The notes beneath the pieces were generated by a model that did not search any database, was not told the origin of the DNA, and saw only the letters and a list, made by a program, of their open reading frames with translations. Positions 1-7,559 of a stretch of 11,738 bases of DNA are shown one piece after another. The stretch lies in NCBI GenBank assembly GCA_016296235.1, contig JAEDJR010000047.1, forward strand, positions 1 through 11,738. The letters run 5' to 3'. A program made the position numbers and the translations under genes. Position 1 is the first letter of the stretch. Every line of letters begins with the position of its first letter. The stretch is from Oscillospiraceae bacterium. Its GTDB lineage: Bacteria; Bacillota; Clostridia; Oscillospirales; Oscillospiraceae.

Positions 1-63
1 CAGGCGGAACGCGTTCTTTCAATCACGGGAGCCTGCTTCGAGTTCTTCGACAGGCTCTTCTGA
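1..63 (+). CDS. possible 3' end of an upstream gene
   Basis: Frame 1 from the window edge is open for 20 codons and ends at TGA 61-63. Its codons (TTC, GAG, GAC, CTC) fit the usage of the downstream genes, and the peptide ends in FFDRLF. All three forward frames are open across this short stretch, so the call rests on codon feel only. If real, it is the C-terminus of a gene about 67 nt upstream of the propeller gene, possibly in the same operon. Too little remains to name a product. Confidence 0.3.
   Translation, partial: QAERVLSITGACFEFFDRLF
27..59 (+). repeat. inverted repeat GAGCCTG / CAGGCTC, possible weak stem-loop
   Basis: Arms at 29-35 and 51-57 are perfect 7-bp complements and could extend by two G-U pairs (27-28 with 58-59). 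The loop is 15 nt. No run of T follows, only TTCTGATTT, so an intrinsic terminator is not convincing. It could attenuate read-through from an upstream gene or be chance inside a coding end. Confidence 0.25.
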
Positions 64-119
64 TTTATCTGCACCCCTGCAGATGCTTCCGGACGGCTCC
101 CCACTGCTCCCCATTAGTT

Positions 120-125
120 AGGAGG
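120..125 (+). promoter_or_regulatory. ribosome binding site of the propeller gene
   Basis: A perfect AGGAGG ends 5 nt before the ATG at 131 and fixes this start. I see no convincing -35/-10 pair between 1 and 130, so the operon promoter is either activator-dependent or lies upstream of the window. Confidence 0.8.
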
Positions 126-130
126 TTCCA

Positions 131-2122
131 ATGAACGTATTGCCATATATTGCACAAAACGGTGTGCATCATAAAGTCTTCGGAGGAAAAGGGTCTCACA
201 ACGCCATGTGGGATTTTGCCATATCGCCTCAGGGAAGGATCTACCTCAGCCTTTGCTCCGAGCTGATTGAAAGCAGCTATGCAAGACTGTACGAGTACCT
301 TCCCGAACAGGACGCCTTCGACCTGCTCTTCCGGGTGGAGGATGTGATCCTTCCCGCTGACCGGACCATCCGCCACAGCAAGATCCACACCTCCCTCAGC
401 TTCCTGCCCAACGGGCACCTGCTGATGAGTACACATACCACAGACAAAGCCCCGGCCCACCCCTGCTGGCTTCCGGAGGGATATTATGCCCACACCTGGG
501 AGGGTTTTTCCGGCTCGCATCTGATTGAATATGATCCCGAGACCCGTACGGCCCATACCCTCGGGATTCCGGTGCCCTTTGAGTCGATTTACGGCGGCAT
601 CTATGTGGCCGAAACCAACCGCTTTTATTTCCTCGGCTATTTCCGCGGACACCTCTACAGCTATGGCCTGGAGGACAGGCAGGTCAAGGACTACGGACAG
701 GTGACCGAGTATGGCTGCTTCCGGCTGCACCGGGGACCGGACGGCAAGCTGTACTGGTCCTCCCGTTCCGGGTATCTGGCCCGGCTGAACCCGGTCACCG
801 ATCAGGTGGAGCAGCTTTCCCTGCGGTTCCGGCACTCCAAAAATGGAACCTATTCCAACATGATCATGCGGATGGATTACGCGGTCAACCTGCCCGATGG
901 CCGAATGCTTATGGCCCCTATCCTGACCGACGGCATGTATCTGCTGGACACCAAAACCGATACCATGACCGAGCTGGGAAGCTACGGGGAGGAGTATCTG
1001 CCGGAGGATCCCACCCGGCGGTATTCCGCTCCCTTCTGTCTGGCTTTGGACCGGGAGGGCGTTCTCTGGTACATCCTCGAGAGCAACTATGAAAACGGTG
1101 GAACCAGCACCCTGCTGATGCGCTGGGATTTCCGGAACGGCGGCAAGCCGGAGCCTCTGGGAACCCTGGGGACACCGGAGACTCGCATGGTTGCAGGGGT
1201 CAGTGAAGCCCATATCTATGACGATGTCCTGTATATTGCCGACACCAACCATGCCAACGACATGCCTGGCGTCTTCTCCATCGATCTGCGCCAATTCCGT
1301 CCCCACTGCCAGGAGCGCAGTGTAATGCCCACCGATCCCTATTTGGATTCCTCCACGGAGCAATATCGGGAAATGGACCGCATTTTGGCCGCGTTCAGCG
1401 CATTCAACGAGCAAAACCCCGTGGCGGTCCAGTGCAAACGATGGAACGCCTGGGATCTGTGGCGCGTCATGAAGCCGGAGCAGTCCGCCGTCCGGCAGGT
1501 GAAGCTGCTTCCTGATGGAACCGTCTGCGGACGGTGCGGCGGCGAAGGCGCGGCGTACGATTTCACGGCTGGCCCCGATGGCGTGCACATCAAACCCGTA
1601 GCCGAGACAGAAGGGGAAGTGTGTACGTCCGAAAAATGGCCCCTGGGCGAGACGCTGCAGGCGCTGGCCGTCCCGGGACGGCAGTATAAGGCTGTGGTCA
1701 CGGCCACTGCACCGCTCAGCGGCGGGAGATGGATCGTCGGAACGGGCGATGGCGTCATGGGCATCGTGTCCGGGGACGGAGCCGTATACCGCCTGGGACG
1801 CGCCTGCCCCAACGGCCCCATCCGCGCCCTGTCGTCCGGTGCGGACGGAAGCGTGGCCTACGGCGTGGGCGGCGACGAGTCCGATCTGGGCATGATTCTG
1901 CGCTACACCGACGGGAAGGGACTGGAAGAGCTGGGTTCCCTCCGGTTCAATATGGACGTGGGCTATACCGTGGGCGCGGATGAATTTGAAGGCGCCGCTC
2001 TCCGGTGCCCGGGCATTCATATGAGCAGCCAGCCCTGCTGCCTGGATGTGAGCGAGGATGGAAAAACCGTGGCCGTCGGTGTTGCAGACCGCATGGGTAC
2101 CGTTTATCTGCTGCAATTTTAG
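131..2122 (+). CDS. cytoplasmic beta-propeller protein of unknown activity, possibly a carbohydrate-active enzyme
   Basis: The protein has 663 residues and no signal peptide or membrane segment. It contains recurring short beta-strand blocks typical of propeller blades: GRIYLS (35-40), GKLYWSS (205-211), GRMLMAP (257-263), GVLWYIL (310-316), DVLYIAD (365-371), and a second set after a less regular stretch (about 390-460): GRWIVG (532-537), SVAYGVGG (574-581) and KTVAVGVADR (645-654). This suggests one seven-bladed propeller in roughly 20-390 and a further, partial or separate propeller at 450-663. The first half carries conserved-looking His and aromatic residues (H13, H14, H23, H86, H121, H130), which could form a binding or metal site. 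It is the first gene of a glycosidase operon; the next gene's Shine-Dalgarno overlaps its TAG stop. Several polysaccharide lyases and the GH145/PL42 group that act on rhamnose-containing glycans are seven-bladed propellers, so a lyase or glycosidase role is possible. I cannot assign a family, and a non-enzymatic role is not excluded. Confidence 0.85.
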   Translation: MNVLPYIAQNGVHHKVFGGKGSHNAMWDFAISPQGRIYLSLCSELIESSYARLYEYLPEQDAFDLLFRVEDVILPADRTIRHSKIHTSLSFLPNGHLLMSTHTTDKAPAHPCWLPEGYYAHTWEGFSGSHLIEYDPETRTAHTLGIPVPFESIYGGIYVAETNRFYFLGYFRGHLYSYGLEDRQVKDYGQVTEYGCFRLHRGPDGKLYWSSRSGYLARLNPVTDQVEQLSLRFRHSKNGTYSNMIMRMDYAVNLPDGRMLMAPILTDGMYLLDTKTDTMTELGSYGEEYLPEDPTRRYSAPFCLALDREGVLWYILESNYENGGTSTLLMRWDFRNGGKPEPLGTLGTPETRMVAGVSEAHIYDDVLYIADTNHANDMPGVFSIDLRQFRPHCQERSVMPTDPYLDSSTEQYREMDRILAAFSAFNEQNPVAVQCKRWNAWDLWRVMKPEQSAVRQVKLLPDGTVCGRCGGEGAAYDFTAGPDGVHIKPVAETEGEVCTSEKWPLGETLQALAVPGRQYKAVVTATAPLSGGRWIVGTGDGVMGIVSGDGAVYRLGRACPNGPIRALSSGADGSVAYGVGGDESDLGMILRYTDGKGLEELGSLRFNMDVGYTVGADEFEGAALRCPGIHMSSQPCCLDVSEDGKTVAVGVADRMGTVYLLQF

Positions 2123-2131
2123 GAGACAATT

Positions 2132-4024
2132 ATGGAATTTTTAGAATCGGGAACCTTCCGCGTGGGATGCAACTACTGGGCCTCCCATGCAGGAACCAAT
2201 ATGTGGAGGGATTGGCGGCCGGATGTGGTGGAAGCGGATTTTGCCCGGCTGGCCTCCCACAACATTCGCCTTGTGCGGGTCTTCCCCTTGTGGCCGGATT
2301 TTCAGCCCATCACGGCCCTGTACGGGAACAGCGGCCTGCTGCAGGAATACCGCATGGGCGAGGAGCCCCTGCCGGACACGCCCCTGGGCCAGGCCGGCGT
2401 CTCGGAAGAGGCCCTGGAGAAGTTTGCGCAGCTGTGTGCCCTGGGCAAGAAGTACGGTCTGCAATTGATCGTCGGACTGGTCACCGGCTGGATGAGCGGG
2501 CGGCTCTATGTCCCGCCTGCCCTGTCCGGAAAGAATATCATCCAGGACCCCACAGCGATTATGTGGCAGGTCCGCTATGTCCGCAGCTTTGTCCGGTATT
2601 TTCAGCAGGAACCCACCATCCTGGCCTGGGATCTGGGCAACGAGTGCAACTGCCTCGCCCAATTTGACACACCGGAGGCGCTGTACGTCTGGTCGGCCTC
2701 CATCGCAGGCGCGATCCGCATGGAGGATTCCGTCCGTCCCATCGTCTCCGGCATGCACGGCCTGCTGCCGGAGGGGAAATGGAACATCCGCCAGCAGGCG
2801 GAGCTGACGGACGTGCTGACGACGCATCCCTATCCCCTTTTTACCCCCTGGTGCGATGCCGCGCCCATCAACACCCTGCGGACCGAGTTTCACGGCACTG
2901 CCGAGACCTTGTTCTACCGGGGAATTGGAAAGAAGCCCTGCTTTGTGGAGGAGACCGGGACCCTGGGCCCCATGATGGGCGACGAGGAGACGGCGGCAGC
3001 CTTTGCCCGCACCTGCCTGTACTCCCTGTGGGCCCATGACTGCCGGGCCTATCTGTGGTGGTGTGCCAATGAGCAGATCGACCTGTCCTTTGCCCCCTAT
3101 GACTGGTGCGTCATCGAGCGGGAGCTGGGGCTGTTCCGCAGCGATCACAGTCCCAAGCCGGTCCTCCGGGAGCTGGAGGCCTTCTCCCGTTTTGTTGAGA
3201 ATTTTGCGCCGGGCAAGCTCCCGCCCCGCATGGTGGACGGCATCTGCGTCCTGACCCGGGGACAGGACAGCTGGGCCAATGCCTACATGAGCTTCGTGCT
3301 GGCAAAGCAGGCCGGTCTGGACCTGGAGTTTGCCTATTCCGATCAGCAGCTTCCCGATGCGCCGCTGTATCTGATGCCCGGGATCTGCGGAGACGCCGCC
3401 ATTTCGGCCCATCGGATGCGGGAGCTCCTCGCCAAAGTGGAGCAGGGTGCCTGCCTGTACCTCTCTCTGGATGACGGTCTGCTCAGTGGGTTTGAAGCCC
3501 TGTTTGGCGCAAGATCCAAGGGCCGTTTCCGCTTCAGCGGAGAAGAGACGATTTACGTTTCCGTGGATGGGGACAGCTTCCCGCTGTGCCTGCAGGCTCC
3601 TTTCCGGCTCAAGTTGGAGGCCGAAAAGGCCGCCGTGTTTGCGCGGGACGGGGAAGGGAACCCCGTGGGCCTTGTCCACCCCTACGGGAAGGGGCATCTG
3701 GTCCTTCTCACGGCCCCGCTGGAACGGACCGTGGCCCAGCGGCAGGGACGCATGGAGGAGGCCTCGGGCTATCACCGCGTGTACCAATATCTGAAGCGGT
3801 TTGCCGCCAGCGAAAAGGCCGCGCAGATCGACCGGCCCAATGTGGGACTGACGGAACACCCGGTGGATGACAGCCGCCGGCTTCTGGTCCTTGTCAACTA
3901 CGATCCGGAACCGGCGGAGGTTGCGCTGCACCTGCGCCATGGCTGGAACATCAGCAGGTTCCTGAAGGGCTCTATGACCATTCCGGGAAATGACTGCGCC
4001 ATCCTGGAAATCTGCACCGTATGA
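2132..4024 (+). CDS. clan GH-A glycoside hydrolase (GH5-like barrel with GH42-like C-terminal domains)
   Basis: The product is a 630-residue retaining glycosidase candidate without a signal peptide. The N-terminus (VGCNYW at 11-16, then RLVRVF and the W-x-x-FQP region at 46-59) matches the first strands of a GH5-type (beta/alpha)8 barrel. The expected acid/base lies in DLGNE (Glu171) at the end of strand 4. THPYP (231-235) is the strand-6 His-x-Tyr motif. FVEETG (271-276) holds the nucleophile, most likely Glu274 by alignment with E-F-G of GH5, and YLWW (307-310) gives the strand-8 tryptophan. Residues about 365-540 resemble the GATase-like trimerisation domain of GH42 beta-galactosidases, and 575-630 form a small beta-domain, so the overall plan is that of GH42. 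Substrate (beta-mannoside, beta-galactoside or beta-glucoside) cannot be read from the sequence. AGGAGA at 2121-2126 overlaps the preceding stop and lies 5 nt before the ATG, implying translational coupling. Confidence 0.85.
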   Translation: MEFLESGTFRVGCNYWASHAGTNMWRDWRPDVVEADFARLASHNIRLVRVFPLWPDFQPITALYGNSGLLQEYRMGEEPLPDTPLGQAGVSEEALEKFAQLCALGKKYGLQLIVGLVTGWMSGRLYVPPALSGKNIIQDPTAIMWQVRYVRSFVRYFQQEPTILAWDLGNECNCLAQFDTPEALYVWSASIAGAIRMEDSVRPIVSGMHGLLPEGKWNIRQQAELTDVLTTHPYPLFTPWCDAAPINTLRTEFHGTAETLFYRGIGKKPCFVEETGTLGPMMGDEETAAAFARTCLYSLWAHDCRAYLWWCANEQIDLSFAPYDWCVIERELGLFRSDHSPKPVLRELEAFSRFVENFAPGKLPPRMVDGICVLTRGQDSWANAYMSFVLAKQAGLDLEFAYSDQQLPDAPLYLMPGICGDAAISAHRMRELLAKVEQGACLYLSLDDGLLSGFEALFGARSKGRFRFSGEETIYVSVDGDSFPLCLQAPFRLKLEAEKAAVFARDGEGNPVGLVHPYGKGHLVLLTAPLERTVAQRQGRMEEASGYHRVYQYLKRFAASEKAAQIDRPNVGLTEHPVDDSRRLLVLVNYDPEPAEVALHLRHGWNISRFLKGSMTIPGNDCAILEICTV

Positions 4025-4032
4025 AAACAGGA

Positions 4033-4038
4033 AGGAGA
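4033..4038 (+). promoter_or_regulatory. ribosome binding site that decides the rhamnosidase start
   Basis: AGGAGA lies 6 nt before ATG 4045. The earlier in-frame ATG at 4021, which overlaps the previous stop as ATGA, has no Shine-Dalgarno of its own at a good distance, and ATG 4039 abuts the motif directly. ATG 4045 is therefore preferred. Confidence 0.7.
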
Positions 4039-4044
4039 ATGGCT

Positions 4045-6342
4045 ATGCAGGAACATGCCGTTCCATCGGAGTTTATTTGCGCCGGCACGGCGTATGCCAC
4101 GAGATCGTCCTGGGTCGCTGCGCCGCTGTTCCGAAAAACGTTTTTCCTATTCCCGCAGCAGGAGAAACCCATCCTGGACGCGACGATCTCCATCGCCGTC
4201 TGTGGGTTTTATGAGCTGTATCTCAATGGGCAGCCCATGACCAAGGGAATGCTGGCCCCCTACATCAGCGCCCTGGATGATCTGATCTACTATGACCGGA
4301 TCTCCGTCACAGACCGGCTCCGGGCCGGAGAGAATGTCCTTGGCGTGTGGCTGGGCAATGGTCTGCGGAACAACCCCGGCGGCGCGCCGTGGGGCTTTGA
4401 CCGGGCGCCCTGGCGCGGTTCGCCCTGTTTTGCCCTGGAGCTGTGCATCCGATTTACCGACGGGACCGGGCTGCATCTGCGCTCCGACGAGAGCTTTTTG
4501 ACCGCCGCCTCTCCCATCGTGTTTGACGACTACAGAATTGGCGAGGTCTATGACGCCAACCTGGAAAAACCGGGCTGGAATGTACCGGGCTACGATGACA
4601 GCGCCTGGACGGCAGCCATCCCAGCGATGCCGCCCAAAGGAGAGCTGGTTCTGTGCCAGGCCGACCCCATCCGCGTGACCGGAGAGCGCAGGCCTGTGCG
4701 TGTGTTCCCCATGGACCGGGGGTGGCTGTTCGACTTCGGACTCAACAGCGCCGGCGTCTGCCGGATGAAGCTCTGCGGGAAACCGGGACAAACCATCGTT
4801 CTGCACCATGGCGAGGACATCAGCGGCGGCAGCCTCAACACGAAAAGCACCACCTCCGACCCCAGAATCGAGACCAATGTGGACACCTACATCTGCCGCG
4901 GCGGCGAAGCGGAATATCAGCCCCGCTTTACCTATCACGGATTTCAGTATGTCTACGTGGAAGGGCTCTGCGAGGAGCAGCTCCGGGACGATACGCTGGT
5001 GTATGTGGAGTTCCATTCCGATCTGCCGGAGCGGGGCAATTTCTCCTGTTCCCTGGAGCGGGCCAATCGGATCCAGGAGGCGGCCCGCCGGTCGACCCTG
5101 TCCAATTTCCAATACTTCCCCAACGACTGCCCCCAGCGGGAAAAGAATGGCTGGACGGGGGATGTGGCCCTGTCGGCGGAGCACACCATACTCAATCTGG
5201 AGGCGGAGCGTTCCTATGCCGAGTGGATGCGGAGTGTCCGCAAGGCCCAGACGCCGGACGGCGGTCTGCCGGGTATCATTCCCACCGGCGGCTGGGGATA
5301 TGAGCCCAACATCCACGGGCCGGCCTGGGACTGTGTTCTGACGGAGGTGCCCTATCAGGTCTACAAATACCGGGGAAACCGGGACATTGTCCTGGACAAC
5401 GCCCGGGCCATCTCCGCCTATTTGAACTACCTCTCAGACCAGCGGAATGCCAACGGATTGCTGGAATTCGAGGTGGACGGCTTTGGCCTGGGGGACTGGG
5501 CCCAGGTCGGCCACATCCCCATGGGCGTTTCGGATGCGTCCCTGGAGCTGGTTCACACCCTGACGGCGCTGGATTCCTGCGCCAAGGCGGAGTATCTGTT
5601 TGAAGAGCTTGGCCTGGAAGCGGATAAAAAAACAGCCCGAACGCTGAAAGAAGCGCTCAGGCAGGCGGCGCGAGCCGCATTTCTGGATCCGGATACCATG
5701 CTGGTCAAGGGAAACTGCCAGACCGCCCAGACCCTGGGCCTTGCCATGGGCCTGTTTGAGGCGGAGGAGCGGGAGGCAGCCTTCCGGCGGCTGCTGGCCA
5801 TGATCCACGGGGCTGGGGACTCCATGGACGTCGGGGTCATCGGCGGGCGGCACCTGTTCCATGTGTTGTCCGAATTTGGCCACAGCGAGCTGGCCTTCTC
5901 CATGATCACCAAGCCCGACTATCCCTCCTATGGCAACTGGATCGAGCGGGGCGCCACTACCCTCTGGGAGGAGTTCCAGCCGGAGGGCGGCCCGGTCCAC
6001 TCCAAAAACCACCACTTCTGGGGAGACGTGAGCCACTGGTTCCTGCGCTGGGTGGCGGGAATCCACTATGGGAGAGCCAAGGGCCGGGGAACGCTGACAA
6101 TCCGGCCGGCGTTTCTCTCCCAGCTGCGGTGGGCAGAGGGCTGGCATCGGGCCCCGGAGGGCGAGATTCGTGTGCGCTGGGAGCGGGCTGGAAGCGAGAT
6201 TCTGCTTCATCTTACGGTTCCGGACGGTCTGGCAGGAAACATTGTTCTGTCGGAAGGCGCTACGTTTGAAGACGGCGCCAACGAAAAACTTGCAAAAAGC
6301 GGAACGTATCTTATAATAGGACCAAGGAGGCTGCCCCTATGA
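4045..6342 (+). CDS. alpha-L-rhamnosidase, glycoside hydrolase family 78
   Basis: The enzyme releases terminal alpha-L-rhamnose from oligosaccharides or glycosides with inversion. From the chosen start it has 765 residues, short for GH78 (often 850-1100) because it begins directly with the N-terminal rhamnosidase beta-domain (ELYLNGQ, then GVWLGNG). A second beta-domain follows, then an (alpha/alpha)6 barrel at about 330-680 and a C-terminal beta-sandwich from about 683. The catalytic loop reads DCPQREKNGWTGD, giving Asp361, Glu366 and Asp373. The spacing matches Asp567/Glu572/Asp579 of Bacillus BsRhaB as I recall them, rather than the longer RDERLGW form. The base is expected at Glu642 in TTLWE, followed by the NHHFWGDVSHWF block near 655. 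All expected acidic residues are present, so it should be active. There is no signal peptide, so it acts in the cytoplasm on imported substrate. It starts 20 nt after the GH-A gene and overlaps the next gene by 4 nt (ATGA). A start at 4021 would add eight residues. Confidence 0.93.
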   Translation: MQEHAVPSEFICAGTAYATRSSWVAAPLFRKTFFLFPQQEKPILDATISIAVCGFYELYLNGQPMTKGMLAPYISALDDLIYYDRISVTDRLRAGENVLGVWLGNGLRNNPGGAPWGFDRAPWRGSPCFALELCIRFTDGTGLHLRSDESFLTAASPIVFDDYRIGEVYDANLEKPGWNVPGYDDSAWTAAIPAMPPKGELVLCQADPIRVTGERRPVRVFPMDRGWLFDFGLNSAGVCRMKLCGKPGQTIVLHHGEDISGGSLNTKSTTSDPRIETNVDTYICRGGEAEYQPRFTYHGFQYVYVEGLCEEQLRDDTLVYVEFHSDLPERGNFSCSLERANRIQEAARRSTLSNFQYFPNDCPQREKNGWTGDVALSAEHTILNLEAERSYAEWMRSVRKAQTPDGGLPGIIPTGGWGYEPNIHGPAWDCVLTEVPYQVYKYRGNRDIVLDNARAISAYLNYLSDQRNANGLLEFEVDGFGLGDWAQVGHIPMGVSDASLELVHTLTALDSCAKAEYLFEELGLEADKKTARTLKEALRQAARAAFLDPDTMLVKGNCQTAQTLGLAMGLFEAEEREAAFRRLLAMIHGAGDSMDVGVIGGRHLFHVLSEFGHSELAFSMITKPDYPSYGNWIERGATTLWEEFQPEGGPVHSKNHHFWGDVSHWFLRWVAGIHYGRAKGRGTLTIRPAFLSQLRWAEGWHRAPEGEIRVRWERAGSEILLHLTVPDGLAGNIVLSEGATFEDGANEKLAKSGTYLIIGPRRLPL
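6324..6330 (+). promoter_or_regulatory. ribosome binding site of the GDEP-protein gene
   Basis: AAGGAGG lies inside the last codons of the rhamnosidase gene, 8 nt before ATG 6339. It supports this start even though the ATG overlaps the upstream TGA. Confidence 0.75.
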
Positions 6343-7559
6343 CCCGTTTTGAGATTGGGTGCTGGACCTATTTCCCCCTGGCCAGGGCGTGGAAGGAGCT
6401 GGCCCGGGACTATCACGATCTGGGCCTCACCAACCCCATGACCCCGGCATTTCGGGACGGCGATGACCCGGCAGACATGCTTCGTCTGCTGGACCAGTTC
6501 CACGCCCTGGATATGCAGGTGATTTTGTACGACGACCGTGTTTCGGCCCACACCTGCGTCAACACCGATGAGCAGGCATACCGCGTCCTATTCCGGCGGT
6601 CGCTGGAACAGTTTGGCTCCCATCCGGCCGTGATGGGCTTTTATGTGGGCGATGAGCCCGACGCCGCGGCTGCTTCGCAGTTTTTCCGCATCGCGCGCAT
6701 CCAGCGGGAGATGGCGCCGCAGCTCATGCCCTTCCTGAACCTGCTGCCCTGGTTTGACTGGATCGGAGAGCGGCTCGGCGCGCCGGCCTACGGTCCCTAT
6801 CTGGACCGGGCTGTGACGGAGGGAAATCTGCGCCAGATCGGCTATGACTGCTATACCCAGATGTGGGAAGGCGACACGGGGTATGATGTGTATTTCAACA
6901 ACCTCCGGGAGATGCGGGACGCCTCCAACCGGCACGGCATTCCCTTCTGCTCAACCCTGCTCTGCACCGGGCATTACGATTACGCGTGCCCGGATCAGGA
7001 TGATTTCCGGTGGCAGATCTCCACCGCCGCCGCCCTGGGCGCCAAGGCGATCACCTATTTCTATGCGGCAGGGATCGAACCCTCGGACAACTACCGCCAC
7101 TTTCCGATCAACACCTTTGGGCAGCGGACCGAGGCGTTTGGTTGGCTGGCGGAGGAAAACAAGGTCTTCCGCGCCCGGTTTTCGAACCTTCTGATGCAGC
7201 TCACCTGTGAAAAAAGCGCCTTCACCTTGAAGGCCTACGGAGGATTGGGCCTGCTGGAGCCGGATGACACCCTGTATACGGCCCACAACAGCAAGGGGAT
7301 CAACATGCTGATTTCCACCTTTACCGGCCCCGATCGGACCAGATACCGGGTTGTCGTCAATCTGGACCGGAAGCGGAATGTGGAGGCGAGACTGAATTTC
7401 TTCCCCCATGTGAAGGCTGAAAAGCTGGGCTGGAACAACGTCTGGGAGCCGTGCCGCGGGTACGAGGATCCCGTTGGGGCGCTATCCGGCAGCGAGGACT
7501 CCGTTGCTATGTGGATGGGGCCGGGTCAGATGGAAATCCTCCGGGAAATTCCCTTATAA
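6339..7559 (+). CDS. TIM-barrel-like protein with GDEP motif, putative glycosidase of no named family
   Basis: The protein has 406 residues, no signal peptide and no membrane segment. Residues 1-290 read as a (beta/alpha)8 barrel: GCWTYF (strand 1), MQVILYDDR (59-67), GFYVGDEPD (100-108), MPFLNLLPW (130-138), IGYDCYT (167-173), IPFCSTLLC (201-209) and AKAITYFYAAG (235-245). Glu106 in GDEP sits where a strand-4 acid/base would be in clan GH-A-like glycosidases. Asp170 after strand 6 is another acidic candidate. A C-terminal beta-rich domain (about 295-406, with YRVVVNLDR) resembles the small sandwich found after such barrels. Proteins with this DEP-then-NLxP pattern occur widely as unassigned glycosidase-like proteins; I do not recognise an established family. 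As last gene of the operon, overlapping the rhamnosidase stop, it probably acts on the same oligosaccharide. Its TAA stop lies in a palindrome shared with the convergent kinase gene. Confidence 0.8.
   Translation: MTRFEIGCWTYFPLARAWKELARDYHDLGLTNPMTPAFRDGDDPADMLRLLDQFHALDMQVILYDDRVSAHTCVNTDEQAYRVLFRRSLEQFGSHPAVMGFYVGDEPDAAAASQFFRIARIQREMAPQLMPFLNLLPWFDWIGERLGAPAYGPYLDRAVTEGNLRQIGYDCYTQMWEGDTGYDVYFNNLREMRDASNRHGIPFCSTLLCTGHYDYACPDQDDFRWQISTAAALGAKAITYFYAAGIEPSDNYRHFPINTFGQRTEAFGWLAEENKVFRARFSNLLMQLTCEKSAFTLKAYGGLGLLEPDDTLYTAHNSKGINMLISTFTGPDRTRYRVVVNLDRKRNVEARLNFFPHVKAEKLGWNNVWEPCRGYEDPVGALSGSEDSVAMWMGPGQMEILREIPL
7554..7559. other. palindrome TTATAA shared by two convergent gene ends
   Basis: On the plus strand TTA-TAA is the last Leu codon and stop of the GDEP-protein gene. 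On the minus strand the same six bases are the last Leu codon and stop of the histidine kinase gene. The two genes thus overlap tail to tail by 6 bp with no intergenic space. No terminator can sit between the stops, so each transcript must run into the other gene's coding region before it ends. Confidence 0.9.

Noticed and set aside
27..59. Intrinsic terminator at the window start
   Set aside because: The inverted repeat has a long loop and no T-run; kept only as a low-confidence repeat.
65..2116. A 683-codon open frame on the minus strand opposite the propeller gene
   Set aside because: It mirrors the G/C-rich codon pattern of the plus-strand gene, has low-complexity His/Gly/Ala-rich sequence with no motif, and would lie inside a gene with a perfect ribosome site and blade repeats.
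2141..3940. A 599-codon open frame on the minus strand opposite the GH-A gene
   Set aside because: Same codon-pattern shadow. The plus-strand gene carries complete glycosidase motifs and operon signals.
4147..5316. A 389-codon minus-strand open frame inside the rhamnosidase gene
   Set aside because: No recognisable motif; the opposite strand encodes clear GH78 sequence throughout.
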